In this document: piece by piece, positions 31,047-41,273 of the stretch | Position numbering within the stretch: position 1 is the stretch's first letter | Layout: each line of letters begins with the position of its first letter | NCBI RefSeq assembly: GCF_001969385.1 | Contig: NZ_CP014796.1 | Location: 1,257,501-1,321,500 of the forward strand | Direction of reading: 5' to 3' | Source of the DNA: Salipiger profundus | GTDB taxonomy: Bacteria > Pseudomonadota > Alphaproteobacteria > Rhodobacterales > Rhodobacteraceae | DNA: 64,000 nucleotides | Position numbers and translations under genes: made by a program | Notes under the pieces: model-generated | What the model saw: the letters and a program-made list of their open reading frames with translations, nothing else | Told to the model about the DNA's origin: nothing | Database searches by the model: none

Positions 31047-31101
31047 GTGGAAGTCGCTTTCGGACCGGGGATGTCGCCTTTGGCACGAGGCGCGAGTGAC
31101 A

Positions 31102-31114
31102 TTAGACAGACTAA
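31102..31114. promoter_or_regulatory. Candidate LysR box (T-N11-A)
   Basis: TTAGACAGACTAA is an interrupted palindrome (TTAG-N5-CTAA) that fits the T-N11-A consensus of LysR regulators. It lies in the gap between the LysR gene and the GbcA-like gene, 56 bases from the LysR GTG and 86 from the GbcA ATG. Confidence 0.5.
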
Positions 31115-31124
31115 ACCCAGATGA

Positions 31125-32438
<1,314 letters not shown>

Positions 32439-32444
32439 GTTCCG

Positions 32445-33521
32445 ATGGCCGCAAGCAAGACCGCCGCCGTCTGGACCGACGACGAGCCGCTGGAGTGCGT
32501 CTCGATCCTGCCGGAGACCCCGAACGTCATCACCGTGTGCTTCCAGGCGCCGTCCGGGCGCCCGTTCGGCTTCCGCGCCGGGCAGTTCGTCACGCTCGAG
32601 CTGCCGGTGCCCGGAGGGCCGCTCTACCGCACCTACACGATCTCTTCGTCGCCCTCGCGCCCGCTGTCGCTGACGATCACCATGAAGGCGCAGGCCGACA
32701 GCATCGGCACACGCTGGATCATGGACAACCTGCGCCCCGGCATGACCCTCAAGGCGCTGGGGCCGGCGGGCCGCTTCACGGCGACCGAACACCCGGCGAA
32801 GAAGCACCTCTTCATCTCGGCGGGCTCCGGCATCACCCCGATGATGTCGATGACCACCGATTTCTACGATCGCGGCCGGGCCTGCGACATCGTCTTCGTG
32901 AACTGTGCCCGGCGCCCGTCAGAGATCATCTTCCGCGAGCGGCTGGAACATATCGCCTCGCGGATGGAGGGAATCGAGCTGCGCTGGGTGGTCGAGGCGC
33001 CCGACAAGTACCAGCCCTGGACCGGCTACCAGGGCCAGTTCAACCAGCTGATGCTTGGCCTCATGGCGCCCGACTACCTCGAGCGCGAGGTTTTCTGCTG
33101 CGGCCCCGAGCCCTTCATGCAGGCGGTGCGCGAGGCGCTGGCGGGTCTCGGCTTCGACATGGAGCACTACCACCAGGAAAGCTTCACCGCGCCGGGCACC
33201 CCTGGGCCCGAGCTGGTCGAGGCCCCCGTCCCCGAGGACGACCTGCCGGAAGAGAACGTGCAGGCCGAGATCGCCTTCGAGATTTCCGGCGTCACGGCCA
33301 CCTGCCCCGAGACAGACACCGTCCTCGCGGCGGCGCGCTCTGCCGGGGTCGCGATCCCCTCGGGCTGCACGTTCGGCGTCTGCGGCACCTGCAAGGTGAA
33401 GAAGACCGGCGGCGATGTGCACATGGTGCACAACGGCGGCATCACCGAGGACGAGATCGAAGAGGGCTACATCCTCGCCTGCTGCTCGAACCCGCGCGGC
33501 AAGGTCTCGCTCGACCTTTAA
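32445..33521 (+). CDS. gbcB: Ferredoxin reductase component of glycine betaine monooxygenase
   Basis: A 358-residue single-chain reductase. The FAD-binding domain (YRTYTISSSPSRP near 60) is followed by an NAD(P)H domain (ISAGSGITPMMSM; CCGPEPFMQAV) and a C-terminal plant-type [2Fe-2S] domain with C-x4-C-x2-C (SGCTFGVCGTCK) plus a later cysteine in ILACCSNP. It passes electrons from NAD(P)H to the Rieske oxygenase encoded just upstream. The order and length match GbcB. A terminator-like hairpin follows. Confidence 0.9.
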   Translation: MAASKTAAVWTDDEPLECVSILPETPNVITVCFQAPSGRPFGFRAGQFVTLELPVPGGPLYRTYTISSSPSRPLSLTITMKAQADSIGTRWIMDNLRPGMTLKALGPAGRFTATEHPAKKHLFISAGSGITPMMSMTTDFYDRGRACDIVFVNCARRPSEIIFRERLEHIASRMEGIELRWVVEAPDKYQPWTGYQGQFNQLMLGLMAPDYLEREVFCCGPEPFMQAVREALAGLGFDMEHYHQESFTAPGTPGPELVEAPVPEDDLPEENVQAEIAFEISGVTATCPETDTVLAAARSAGVAIPSGCTFGVCGTCKVKKTGGDVHMVHNGGITEDEIEEGYILACCSNPRGKVSLDL

Positions 33522-33524
33522 TCC

Positions 33525-33558
33525 CTTCGGCAGCGCGCATTTTGCAGCGCTGCCGAAG
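33525..33558 (+). terminator. 12-base inverted repeat after gbcB
   Basis: CTTCGGCAGCGC at 33525-33536 pairs perfectly with GCGCTGCCGAAG at 33547-33558, loop of 10 containing TTTT, starting 4 bases after the gbcB stop. No T-run follows the stem, so it may work as a barrier or processing site. Confidence 0.7.
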
Positions 33559-33948
33559 CCGCTGCCCCAAGCCGGACCATTTGCGCTCAAATGATAAGCG
33601 CCGGATATGCCATTTGGTCGCACCCGCGTGGCTTTCGGCAATTTCTGCGGTGCCGCGTCTTGTTTCGGTCCTGACCGATATTACTCTCGGAACAGAAGCC
33701 CGATGACATGCGTATGTCGCGCAGACAATCGGTGAATGAGCGGATGGCCTTCTCCCTTATGGCACCATCCGTATCTCAGGTCGGTCCGCCCCTCCTCCTC
33801 CCGGCGGACCGACCACCCTTGCCACTCCACCGCTGACCTCCCGGACGCACCAGGCCGCTGCGCGAGGGCTGCCCGGGAACCGAAAACGCCCCCGCAGTTC
33901 CCTGCGAGAGCGTTTCCCGTAGCATCAGCAAATCATGGAGGCGTCCCG
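33559..33948. other. Long non-coding interval between gbcB and the carboxynorspermidine genes
   Basis: The gap 33522-33990 is the longest gene-free stretch in the window. I find no convincing coding frame. It contains a CATTTG-CGCT-CAAATG palindrome (33578-33593), a less GC-rich patch (about 33590-33740), and a second perfect hairpin (33779-33814). A small RNA or relic gene cannot be excluded. Confidence 0.5.
33779..33814. terminator. Perfect 12-base hairpin in the gbcB/carboxynorspermidine gap
   Basis: GGTCGGTCCGCC (33779-33790) pairs with GGCGGACCGACC (33803-33814) around a 12-base pyrimidine loop. It is a second structure beyond the one at the end of the minus-strand gene, so may be bidirectional or part of an RNA. 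Confidence 0.6.
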
Positions 33949-33978
33949 TTCGCCCGCCGGAGACCTCCGCCGGGCGAA
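33949..33978 (-). terminator. Hairpin after the saccharopine dehydrogenase-like gene
   Basis: TTCGCCCGCCGGAG (33949-33962) pairs with 33965-33978 with one C-C mismatch, beginning 12 bases past the minus-strand stop codon. Likely the end of the 36381-33991 operon. Confidence 0.65.
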
Positions 33979-33990
33979 AGCGCCCGCGGC

Positions 33991-35244
33991 TCAGGCGCCG
34001 AGTTCGGTCCAGGCCATGTCCTCGCCGCCAAGACCGCCCTTCTGCACGCGGGTCGGCAGGCCGATCCGGTCAAGGATGGTGAAGAACGGCTTGGGGTCCA
34101 TCTCCTCGACGTTCTTCATGGTCTTCGCGTCCCACTCGCCCGAGGCGATCAGCATCGCGGCGGCGACCGGCGGCACACCCGCGGTGTAGGAGATGCCCTG
34201 GCTGCCCACTTCCTCGTAGGCTTCCTTGTGATCCGCGACGTTGTAGACGAAGAGCTCGACCGGCTCGCCGTCCTTGGTCCCCGTCACGAGATCGCCGATG
34301 CAGGTCTTGCCGGTGTAGTCCGGCGCCAGCGAGGCGGGATCGGGCAGGCAGGCCTTCACCACCTTGAGCGGCACGACCTCCTGGCCTTCGGCGGTGGTCA
34401 CCGGCTGCTCGGACAGCAGTCCGATGTTCTTCAGCACGGTGAACACGTTGATGTAGTGGTCACCGAAACCCATCCAGAACCGCACGTCGGCCTCGGGGTA
34501 GTTGGTCGCCAGCGAGTGCACCTCGTCATGGCCCGACTGGTAGGCCTTGGACGGGCCGACCACCGGCAGATCCCATGTCTTGCCGCTCTCGAACATCGAC
34601 AGCTCTTTCCACGTCTGGTCTTCCCAGTAGTAGACGGTGCCGGTGAACTCGCGGAAGTTGATCTCGGGGTCGAAGTTCGTCGCGAAATACTTGCCGTGCG
34701 AGCCCGCGTTGATGTCGACGATGTCGATGCTCTTCACCTCGTCCATCTGGTCGATGGCAAAGCGCGCATAGGCGTTCACCACGCCCGGGTCGAAGCCCGC
34801 GCCGAGGATCGCCGTCACGCCCTTTTCGGCGCAGAGGTCGCGTTTCTTCCACTCGTAGTTGGCATACCACGGCGGCGTCTCGCAGATCTTGTCGGGCTCT
34901 TCGTGGATCGCGGTGTCGATGTAGGCGGCGCCGGTCTCGATGCAGGCGTCGAGCACGTGCATGTTCACGAAGGCGGTGCCCACGTTGATGACGATTTCGG
35001 CGCCGGTCTCGCGGATGACGCGGGCGACCTCTTCGGACTTCGTGGCGTCGACCGCATGGGCCTCGAACACGCCGTCGACCTTCATCGCCCCCTTGTCACG
35101 GACGCTGGCGATGATCTCGTCGCACTTGGATTTCGTCCGGCTGGCGATGTGGAGATCCCCCAGCACGTCGTTGTTCTGGGCACACTTGTGCGCCACCACT
35201 TGCGCGACGCCACCGGCGCCGATGATGAGAACGTTCTTCTTCAA
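33991..35244 (-). CDS. Carboxynorspermidine/carboxyspermidine dehydrogenase (saccharopine dehydrogenase family)
   Basis: A 417-residue enzyme with an N-terminal Rossmann motif (LIIGAGGVAQVVAH) and the saccharopine dehydrogenase-like fold (GAGFDPGVVNAYA). Together with the next upstream gene, a carboxynorspermidine decarboxylase, it identifies the carboxyspermidine route. That route reductively condenses aspartate semialdehyde with putrescine or diaminopropane and then decarboxylates the product to spermidine or norspermidine. It starts 45 bases after the decarboxylase gene. Which diamine is used cannot be told from sequence. Confidence 0.87.
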   Translation of the reverse strand: MKKNVLIIGAGGVAQVVAHKCAQNNDVLGDLHIASRTKSKCDEIIASVRDKGAMKVDGVFEAHAVDATKSEEVARVIRETGAEIVINVGTAFVNMHVLDACIETGAAYIDTAIHEEPDKICETPPWYANYEWKKRDLCAEKGVTAILGAGFDPGVVNAYARFAIDQMDEVKSIDIVDINAGSHGKYFATNFDPEINFREFTGTVYYWEDQTWKELSMFESGKTWDLPVVGPSKAYQSGHDEVHSLATNYPEADVRFWMGFGDHYINVFTVLKNIGLLSEQPVTTAEGQEVVPLKVVKACLPDPASLAPDYTGKTCIGDLVTGTKDGEPVELFVYNVADHKEAYEEVGSQGISYTAGVPPVAAAMLIASGEWDAKTMKNVEEMDPKPFFTILDRIGLPTRVQKGGLGGEDMAWTELGA

Positions 35245-35289
35245 GTCAGAACCCCCTTTGATGGTGATGCCCGTTGCGGGGCGGTCAGC

Positions 35290-36381
35290 TCACGACAGGG
35301 CAGCCGCGAAATCGTCGTAGGTGAAGGCTTTCACAAGCCGCTCGGTGCCGTCCAGCTCCCGGATCGCGATGGAGGGCATCTGGACGCCGTTGAACCAGTT
35401 CTTCTTGACCATCGTGTAACCGGCGGCATCCTCGATGCTCAGCCGGTCGCCGGCAGCCAGCGCCTTGGGGAAGCGGAACTCGCCGAAGATATCCCCGGCC
35501 AGGCAGGACTTGCCGCAGATCATCCACTCCTGGTCACCGCTCTCGGCCATCTTCGCGCTCTCGCGGTAGATCAGCAGGTCGAGCATGTGCGCCTCGATCG
35601 AGCTGTCGACGATGGCGAGGTTCTTGCCGTTGAACAGCGTATCCAGGACCGTGACCTCGAGCGTGGTCGACCTGGTGATCGCCGCCTCGCCGGGCTCGAG
35701 GTAGACCTGCACCTCGTTTTCGCCCGCGAAGCGCTTGAGCCGCTCGGCGAGCTTGTCGAGCGGGTAACCCTCGCCGGTGAAATGGATGCCGCCACCGAGC
35801 GAGATCCAGTTCATCCGCTTGATGAGAGACCCGAAGCGCGCCTCGATCTGACCCAGCATCTCGTCGAACCGCTCGAAGCTGTCGTTCTCGCAGTTGTTGT
35901 GGAACATGAAGCCGCTGATGAGCTCGGCCACGGGCTCGATATCCTCGGGCGCGTGCTCGCCCAGCCGCGAGAAGGGGCGCGCCGGGTCGGCAAGGTCGAA
36001 GCCGGAGGTCGAGACGCCGGGGTTTACCCGCAGGCCACGGGTGTGGTCGCGGCTGACCTCCTCGAAGCGCGCAAGCTGCTGCGCGGTGTTGAAGATCACC
36101 TTGTCGGACGAGGCGAGCACCTCGTCGATCTCGTGCGGGGCCCAGGCGACGGAATAGGCGTGCGTCTCGCCCGGGAATTTCTCGCGCCCCAGCTTCACCT
36201 CGAACAGCGACGACGAGGTCGTGCCATCCATGTATTCGCTCATCATGTCGAAGACCGACCACGTCGCGAAACACTTCAGCGCCAGCAGCGCCTTGGCGCC
36301 GGACTGTTCGCGCAGCCAGGCGATCTTTTCCATGTTCGGCAGAAGGCGGGACTTGTCGATGAGGTAGTAGGGCGTCTGCAT
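35290..36381 (-). CDS. nspC: Carboxynorspermidine decarboxylase
   Basis: A 363-residue PLP enzyme of the alanine-racemase-fold decarboxylase group. The N-terminal TPYYLIDKSRLLPNM and LLALKCFATWSVF carry the PLP lysine, and the C-terminal motif GKSCLAGDIFGEF carries the active-site cysteine shared between subunits. It converts carboxyspermidine/carboxynorspermidine to the triamine. The ATG at 36381 is chosen because residues upstream are unlike the family. It is the first gene of the two-gene operon, divergent from the FdhF-like gene. Confidence 0.92.
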   Translation of the reverse strand: MQTPYYLIDKSRLLPNMEKIAWLREQSGAKALLALKCFATWSVFDMMSEYMDGTTSSSLFEVKLGREKFPGETHAYSVAWAPHEIDEVLASSDKVIFNTAQQLARFEEVSRDHTRGLRVNPGVSTSGFDLADPARPFSRLGEHAPEDIEPVAELISGFMFHNNCENDSFERFDEMLGQIEARFGSLIKRMNWISLGGGIHFTGEGYPLDKLAERLKRFAGENEVQVYLEPGEAAITRSTTLEVTVLDTLFNGKNLAIVDSSIEAHMLDLLIYRESAKMAESGDQEWMICGKSCLAGDIFGEFRFPKALAAGDRLSIEDAAGYTMVKKNWFNGVQMPSIAIRELDGTERLVKAFTYDDFAAALS

Positions 36382-36597
36382 TCGCGTCGGAACCTTGTCT
36401 CGGGGGAAAACCGGGAGGATGCATGGGCGGGGCGGGCGTCGCCTTGGGCACATAGAGCGTGACGCCCCCTGTCGCAATGGTCAACCTCCGCGACCTGCCC
36501 GGTATCGCGCTTCAGGCGGCGCAAGATGTGAACATCCCCCGAGGAACACTTGCTCCGCTGGCCGGTTGAGACTCGTTCTTTGCCAGAGGAGACCCCC

Positions 36598-38889
36598 ATG
36601 GAGGACCATCCGTACAACGCCACGCAGCAGGATCCCGACACCCCGTTCGACGGCGCGCCGGCCGGTGGCTGGGGATCGCTCAAGGGGGTCGCGCGCATCA
36701 CCGGTGAAGCGAAACCCTCGGCGGTGGCAATGAAGATCCTTGGCGGCCTCAACAAACCCGGCGGCGTCATGTGTTCATCCTGCGCATGGGCGAAGCCTGC
36801 CAAGCCCAACACCTTCGAGTTCTGCGAGAACGGCGCCAAGGCGACGCTGTGGGAACTCGACCGCCGCCGCGTCGGTGCAGAGTTCTTCGCCGAGCACAGC
36901 GTGGAGACGCTGCGCGGCTGGCACGACCATGACCTCGAAAGCTCGGGCCGGCTGACCGAACCGATGCGCTACGATCCCGGGAGCGGCCATTACAAGCCGG
37001 TCTCCTGGGACGAGGCCTTTGCCGAGATCGGCCGCGAGCTGGCGGCGATGTCCCCGAAGGAGGCGGTGTTCTATGCCTCCGGCCACGCCGGGCTCGAGGC
37101 ATCGTATCTCTACGCGCTCTTCGCCCGCGCCATGGGGCACCAGAACCTGCCGCAATCGTCGAACATGTGCCACGAGACCACGAGCGTGAACCTCAAGGCG
37201 GCGATCGGCACGCCGGTCGGCACCTGCACGCTCGAGGATTTCGACCACTGCGACACGATCTTCTTCTTCGGTCAGAACACCGGCAGCAACTCACCACGCT
37301 TCCTGCACGTGCTGAAGGAGGCCGTGGACCGGGGCTGCAAGATCGTCACCTTCAACCCGGTGCGCGAGCGCGGGCTGATCGAGTTCGCCGACCCGCAGAG
37401 CCCGGCGCAGATGACGGTAAGCGGCCCCACGACCATCTCGGACCATTACTACCAGGTGAAGCCGGGCGGTGACATCGCGGCGATGGCGGGCCTGATGAAA
37501 TGCGTGCTTGCCGCCGAGGACGCGGCGCCCGGCACCGTGCTCGACCAGGACTTCATCGCCGCCGAGACCACCGGCTTCGACGAGACCGCCGCCCGCATCC
37601 GCGCCACCGACTGGACCGAGATCGAGGCGGAGTCGGGTCTCACCCGCGCGATGATCGAAGAGGCCGCCGAGGTCTACCTGTCGGCCGACCGTGCCATCGG
37701 CATTTACGGCATGGGGCTGACCCAGCACGTCAATGGCTGGCTCAACCTCGGGATGCTGGTGAACCTGCTGCTCATGCGCGGCAACATCGGCAAGCTCGGC
37801 GCCGGCATCTCGCCGGTGCGCGGACACTCCAACGTGCAGGGCCAGCGCACCGTGGGCGTGGGCGAGAAATCCGCGCACATGCCCGCCGACAAGCTCAAGG
37901 AGCTGTTCGGCATCGACGCCCCCACCGAGGAAGGCCTGAACGCGGTGCACGCCTGCGAGGGCATCCTCGACGGCCGGGTGAAGGCGATGATCTCGCTCGG
38001 CGGCAACCTCGTGCGCGCCCTGCCCGACCGCGAGCGGATGGAGGCTGCCTGGCCCAAGCTGCGGCTCTCGGTGCATGTGGCCACAAAGCTCAACCGCTCG
38101 CATCTCGCGCCCGGGAAGGTCAGCTACATTCTGCCCTGCCTCGGCCGCACCGACCGCGACATCCAGGCGGGCGGCGAACAGGCAGTGTCGATGGAAGACA
38201 CCTTCAGCCACATCTACGGCTCCATCGGGCAGGCCGAGCCGCCGTCCGATCAGGTGAAATCCGAGCTGGCCGTCGTCGCCGGCATCGCCAAGGCAACGCC
38301 GCCGCCGAACCCCGCGCTCCGCTGGGACGAGTGGACGGCGAACTACGACCTCGTGCGCGCGCTCATCGCCAGGACGTTTCCCGATGACTTCGCGGAGATG
38401 AACGAGAAGCTGATGCAGCCCGGCGGCTTCTACCGCGGCAACCCGGCGCGCGAACGCAACTGGCAGACCGACAGCGGCAAGGCGCAGTTCACCACGCCGA
38501 CGACGCTGTCTGCACTCGGCGGGAAGCCTGCCGGCAAGGACGGCATGACACTGGTGACGCTGCGCTCGAACGACCAGTTCAACACCACGATCTACGGCTT
38601 CTCCGACCGGCTCCGCGGCCTGTCCGGTGGCCGCGAGGTGGTGCTGATCCACCCCGCCGAAATCGAGCGCCTGGGCCTCGAAGAGGGTCAGCGCGTCGCG
38701 TTGGAAACGCTGATCGACGACGGTGTCAACCGCCGGGTCGAAGGGCTCACCGTGACCTCCTACGATCTGCCGCCGGGCTGCGTCGCGGGCTACTACCCCG
38801 AGCTCAACCCGCTGGTGCCGCTCAGCTACCACGAGAAAAACTCGCAGACCCCGGCATACAAGGGCACCCCGGTGCGCATCGTGGCCTAG
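36598..38889 (+). CDS. FdhF/YdeP-type molybdopterin oxidoreductase
   Basis: A 763-residue molybdoenzyme of the FdhF/YdeP branch. Near the N-terminus are cysteines C59, C62 and C76 (CSSCAWAKP..FCENG), which could bind an iron-sulfur cluster. The likely molybdenum ligand is C191 in SSNMCHETTS, where formate dehydrogenase H has selenocysteine. Molybdopterin-binding motifs follow (GMGLTQHVNGW; RGHSNVQG). YdeP-like proteins are linked to acid or formate-related stress, but their reaction is not established. Formate removal after FghA is an attractive but unproven role. ATG at 36598 with a GAGGAG site. No FdhD or electron-transfer subunit is adjacent. Confidence 0.88.
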   Translation: MEDHPYNATQQDPDTPFDGAPAGGWGSLKGVARITGEAKPSAVAMKILGGLNKPGGVMCSSCAWAKPAKPNTFEFCENGAKATLWELDRRRVGAEFFAEHSVETLRGWHDHDLESSGRLTEPMRYDPGSGHYKPVSWDEAFAEIGRELAAMSPKEAVFYASGHAGLEASYLYALFARAMGHQNLPQSSNMCHETTSVNLKAAIGTPVGTCTLEDFDHCDTIFFFGQNTGSNSPRFLHVLKEAVDRGCKIVTFNPVRERGLIEFADPQSPAQMTVSGPTTISDHYYQVKPGGDIAAMAGLMKCVLAAEDAAPGTVLDQDFIAAETTGFDETAARIRATDWTEIEAESGLTRAMIEEAAEVYLSADRAIGIYGMGLTQHVNGWLNLGMLVNLLLMRGNIGKLGAGISPVRGHSNVQGQRTVGVGEKSAHMPADKLKELFGIDAPTEEGLNAVHACEGILDGRVKAMISLGGNLVRALPDRERMEAAWPKLRLSVHVATKLNRSHLAPGKVSYILPCLGRTDRDIQAGGEQAVSMEDTFSHIYGSIGQAEPPSDQVKSELAVVAGIAKATPPPNPALRWDEWTANYDLVRALIARTFPDDFAEMNEKLMQPGGFYRGNPARERNWQTDSGKAQFTTPTTLSALGGKPAGKDGMTLVTLRSNDQFNTTIYGFSDRLRGLSGGREVVLIHPAEIERLGLEEGQRVALETLIDDGVNRRVEGLTVTSYDLPPGCVAGYYPELNPLVPLSYHEKNSQTPAYKGTPVRIVA

Positions 38890-38896
38890 GTGCCAA

Positions 38897-38915
38897 GGGC
38901 GGCCGTGCGCCGCCC
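38897..38915. terminator. Convergent hairpin terminator
   Basis: GGGCGGC (38897-38903) pairs with GCCGCCC (38909-38915) around a 5-base loop between the FdhF-like gene and the convergent zinc hydrolase gene. Confidence 0.6.
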
Positions 38916-39922
38916 TACTCCCACTCGAGTTCGGTAAAGGCCACCGTGGCGTTGCGCGGGTTGTAGGCCTCGAACAGTGACCAGTCGTCGGCTTCCTCCG
39001 CCGCGATGCGTCCCACCGCCTCCGACAGGCGCGCGCCCTCGTCCAGCGCCTTGCGCGTATCGCGCGCCAGCGTGTCGAGGTAGCGCTTGAGCGGCGCCGC
39101 ACCCTCGGGCCAGCCCATCACAGGCCCCCCGTGTCCCGGAATCATCCGGTCCGCCTCGATCTTCGCCATGTCGTCCAGAACCGCCTGCCATCCGCGCAGC
39201 GAGCCGTCCAGCGCTGGCGCATGGCGGTCGAACACCAGATCACCGGCGAACAGCGTGCCGGTTTGCGCGTCGAACACGGTCAGGTCTGTGCCGGTGTGCG
39301 CCAGCGGCCAGGCGCGCAGCCGCAGCGCCCGCCCCCCAAGATCGATCTCGGCCACGTCCTCGATGCCTCGATCCACCTGCGGCACGTCGCTGCCGAGAAA
39401 CGCCCCGGGCCCGATGAGCCGCGAGAAGCTCTCGAGGTAGCTCTCCCGCCGCTCCGCCAGCGCCCGCTGCAGCCCCGCATGACCGACGACCTCGGCCCCC
39501 GCGAAGACACCGGCCCCGAAGACGTGGTCCGGGTGCATGTGCGTCAGGATGACATGTGTCACCGGCAGGTCGCTGCGGACGCGGATCGCCCGCCACAGCG
39601 CTTCCCCGACCTGCGCCGAGCCGCCGCTGTCGATCACCGCGATGGCGGTCTCGCCCACCACGAAGCCAAGGTTCGACACGTCGCCGTGGTTCGCGGCATC
39701 CGGCTCGGCGATGGCGCCCGTGTGCACGTAGACCCCCGGCGCCGCCTCGATCACCGGCAGCACCGGCCCGGCCTGCGCGCAGGCTGCCCCCTCGACCGGG
39801 CGCGCGCGCAGGCCCGCCTCGCAGGCCGCGCGGGTCCCGGTGGCGTAGCCCGGCACCAGCGCCTCGCGACAGGCCTCGCCCTCCGCCAACGTCGCGCACA
39901 GCATCATCACCGCTTCGAACAT
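38915..39922 (-). CDS. Quinoprotein relay system zinc metallohydrolase (SoxH-like MBL fold)
   Basis: A 335-residue metallo-beta-lactamase-fold protein with the zinc motif THMHPDH (H128, H130, D132, H133) and a later H in PGHGGPVMG. The first ~60 residues (LCATLAEGEACREAL) contain several cysteines and look exported. It matches the family named 'quinoprotein relay system zinc metallohydrolase', related to SoxH of sulfur oxidation. Glyoxalase II-type members cleave thioesters, so it may release a product from a SoxYZ-like carrier. It is divergent from such a carrier gene (40050). ATG at 39922 with GAGGAGGG. Confidence 0.88.
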   Translation of the reverse strand: MFEAVMMLCATLAEGEACREALVPGYATGTRAACEAGLRARPVEGAACAQAGPVLPVIEAAPGVYVHTGAIAEPDAANHGDVSNLGFVVGETAIAVIDSGGSAQVGEALWRAIRVRSDLPVTHVILTHMHPDHVFGAGVFAGAEVVGHAGLQRALAERRESYLESFSRLIGPGAFLGSDVPQVDRGIEDVAEIDLGGRALRLRAWPLAHTGTDLTVFDAQTGTLFAGDLVFDRHAPALDGSLRGWQAVLDDMAKIEADRMIPGHGGPVMGWPEGAAPLKRYLDTLARDTRKALDEGARLSEAVGRIAAEEADDWSLFEAYNPRNATVAFTELEWE

Positions 39923-40049
39923 GTCGGGCCCTCCTCTCCAGCAGCCTCCTCCCGCGCGGAAAGCTGATCCACACCGACGATGGGCGCGGTATCGCGCGGC
40001 ACCCGTCTCTGGCATACTAAAGCCCTCAGACCATGCGAGGAGGAGGAGC

Positions 40050-40874
40050 ATGGACCATCGATCCCTGACCGCGGCCCTGCTGGCAGCGGCGCTTCTGGCG
40101 TCGCCGCTCAAGGCCGCCGACACCCCCAACCCGCTGACCGACAGCCCGACGTGGGACAGCCTGCGCGCCGACGTCACCGGGCAGGACACGCCGATACCCG
40201 CCGCCGACGGGCTGTTCACGCTCGACGCCCCCTACCGCGCCGAGGACGCCGCCACGGTGCCGCTGCGGATCGTGCAGGCCGATCCGTCGGTGCCGATCCG
40301 CGCCGCGACGGTGGTGATCGACGAGAACCCCGCGCCGGTGGCCGGCACCTTCACCTTTTCCGAGGCGATGGCGCCGCTCGACTTCGAGTTTCGGGTGCGG
40401 GTGAACCAGTATTCCAACGTGCGCGTCATCGCCGACACGCCGGGGGGGCTGCGGATGGACGGGCGCTTCGTGAAGGCCTCGGGCGGCTGCTCGGCGCCGG
40501 CCACGAAGGACCCGGAGCAGGCGCTCGCGGGCATGGGACAGATGAGGCTGCGCCTCTTCGGCCAGGAGCCTGCCGCGGAACCGGCCATGTCGACACCCCG
40601 GCGCGAGGCGCAGATCATGGTCCGCCACCCGAACTACTCGGGTCTGCAGCGCGACCAGATCACCCAGCTCTTCATCCCCGCGCATTTCATCGATCACCTC
40701 GAGGTCTGGCAGGGCGAGGAGCAGCTCTTCGCCATGGATGGCGGGATCTCGATCAGCGAGAACCCGGCCTTCCGCTTTTCCTACGACGACAACGGCGCCC
40801 CGGCGCTGACGGTCCGGGCCACCGACACCGAGGGCAACCGCTTCGAGACGGTCCTGCCCAAGGCCGGCGGTTGA
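40050..40874 (+). CDS. Quinoprotein dehydrogenase-associated SoxYZ-like carrier (copy 2)
   Basis: A 274-residue exported SoxY-SoxZ fusion homologous to 6951-7757. It shares the N-terminal TLDAPYR and VVIDENPAPVAG (copy 1: VILDENPMPVSA) and the SoxZ-like HPNYSGLQRDQITQLFIPA (copy 1: HPSHSGMQMDQIT). It has one cysteine, C147 in ASGGCSAPATKDPEQAL, matching C138 of copy 1. Conservation of this lone cysteine in two diverged copies supports a carrier function. It lies divergent from the zinc hydrolase with 127 bases between, and has a GGAGGAGG site before the ATG at 40050. Confidence 0.87.
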   Translation: MDHRSLTAALLAAALLASPLKAADTPNPLTDSPTWDSLRADVTGQDTPIPAADGLFTLDAPYRAEDAATVPLRIVQADPSVPIRAATVVIDENPAPVAGTFTFSEAMAPLDFEFRVRVNQYSNVRVIADTPGGLRMDGRFVKASGGCSAPATKDPEQALAGMGQMRLRLFGQEPAAEPAMSTPRREAQIMVRHPNYSGLQRDQITQLFIPAHFIDHLEVWQGEEQLFAMDGGISISENPAFRFSYDDNGAPALTVRATDTEGNRFETVLPKAGG

Positions 40875-40882
40875 CCCAGGTA

Positions 40883-40905
40883 GGGTGGGCACTCCCTGCC
40901 CACCC
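40883..40905. terminator. Convergent hairpin terminator
   Basis: GGGTGGGCA (40883-40891) pairs with TGCCCACCC (40897-40905) around CTCCC, between the SoxYZ-like gene and the convergent small exported protein gene. Confidence 0.7.
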
Positions 40906-40919
40906 GTCCCGGCATCGGC

Positions 40920-41273
40920 TCAGAAGAAACAGACCACCTCGGCCTCGGCCTGCGCCCGGCGCAGCGCCACGACAAGATCGTTCGCCGCCACGGCGCTGTT
41001 GAACACCGCCATGCGCTCGCCGCCGGTGAGCCGCATCGACAGCACGGTCTCCGCCTCGACGTAGGCCTCGTAGGGCAGGATCGAGGCGATCTCGTCGATC
41101 GAGCAGGAACACTGCCGCAGCGCCTGGCGGCTCTGGCCGTTGGCCGCCATGCAGCCGAAGACGTAGTCGGCCCGCGCCTCGGTCGGGTAGTCGTTGAGCC
41201 GCTCGGCCACGCTCTGCGCCGCGGCCATCCCCGGCGCGAGCGTCGCGGCGCAGACAAGCAGCGCGCGGATCAT
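40920..41273 (-). CDS. Small exported cysteine-containing protein of unknown function
   Basis: A 117-residue exported protein. The leader is cut near AAAQSV; the mature part is helical and contains C41 (YVFGCMAANG) and the pair C55-C57 (RQCSCSID), which could form disulfides or bind a metal or cluster. It is coupled by ATGA to the larger exported protein upstream. The two are in the second quinoprotein-associated group, next to the SoxYZ-like carrier and zinc hydrolase, so are likely part of the same periplasmic system. No family recognised. Confidence 0.75.
   Translation of the reverse strand: MIRALLVCAATLAPGMAAAQSVAERLNDYPTEARADYVFGCMAANGQSRQALRQCSCSIDEIASILPYEAYVEAETVLSMRLTGGERMAVFNSAVAANDLVVALRRAQAEAEVVCFF

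Noticed and set aside
33736..36462. Open frame of about 908 codons on the plus strand
   Set aside because: Antisense shadow of the carboxynorspermidine genes; composition is low-complexity and arginine/histidine rich.
36598..38889. Classical formate dehydrogenase
   Set aside because: The sequence belongs to the FdhF/YdeP branch, lacks the normal N-terminal cluster spacing and has no beta subunit, so the reaction is left open.
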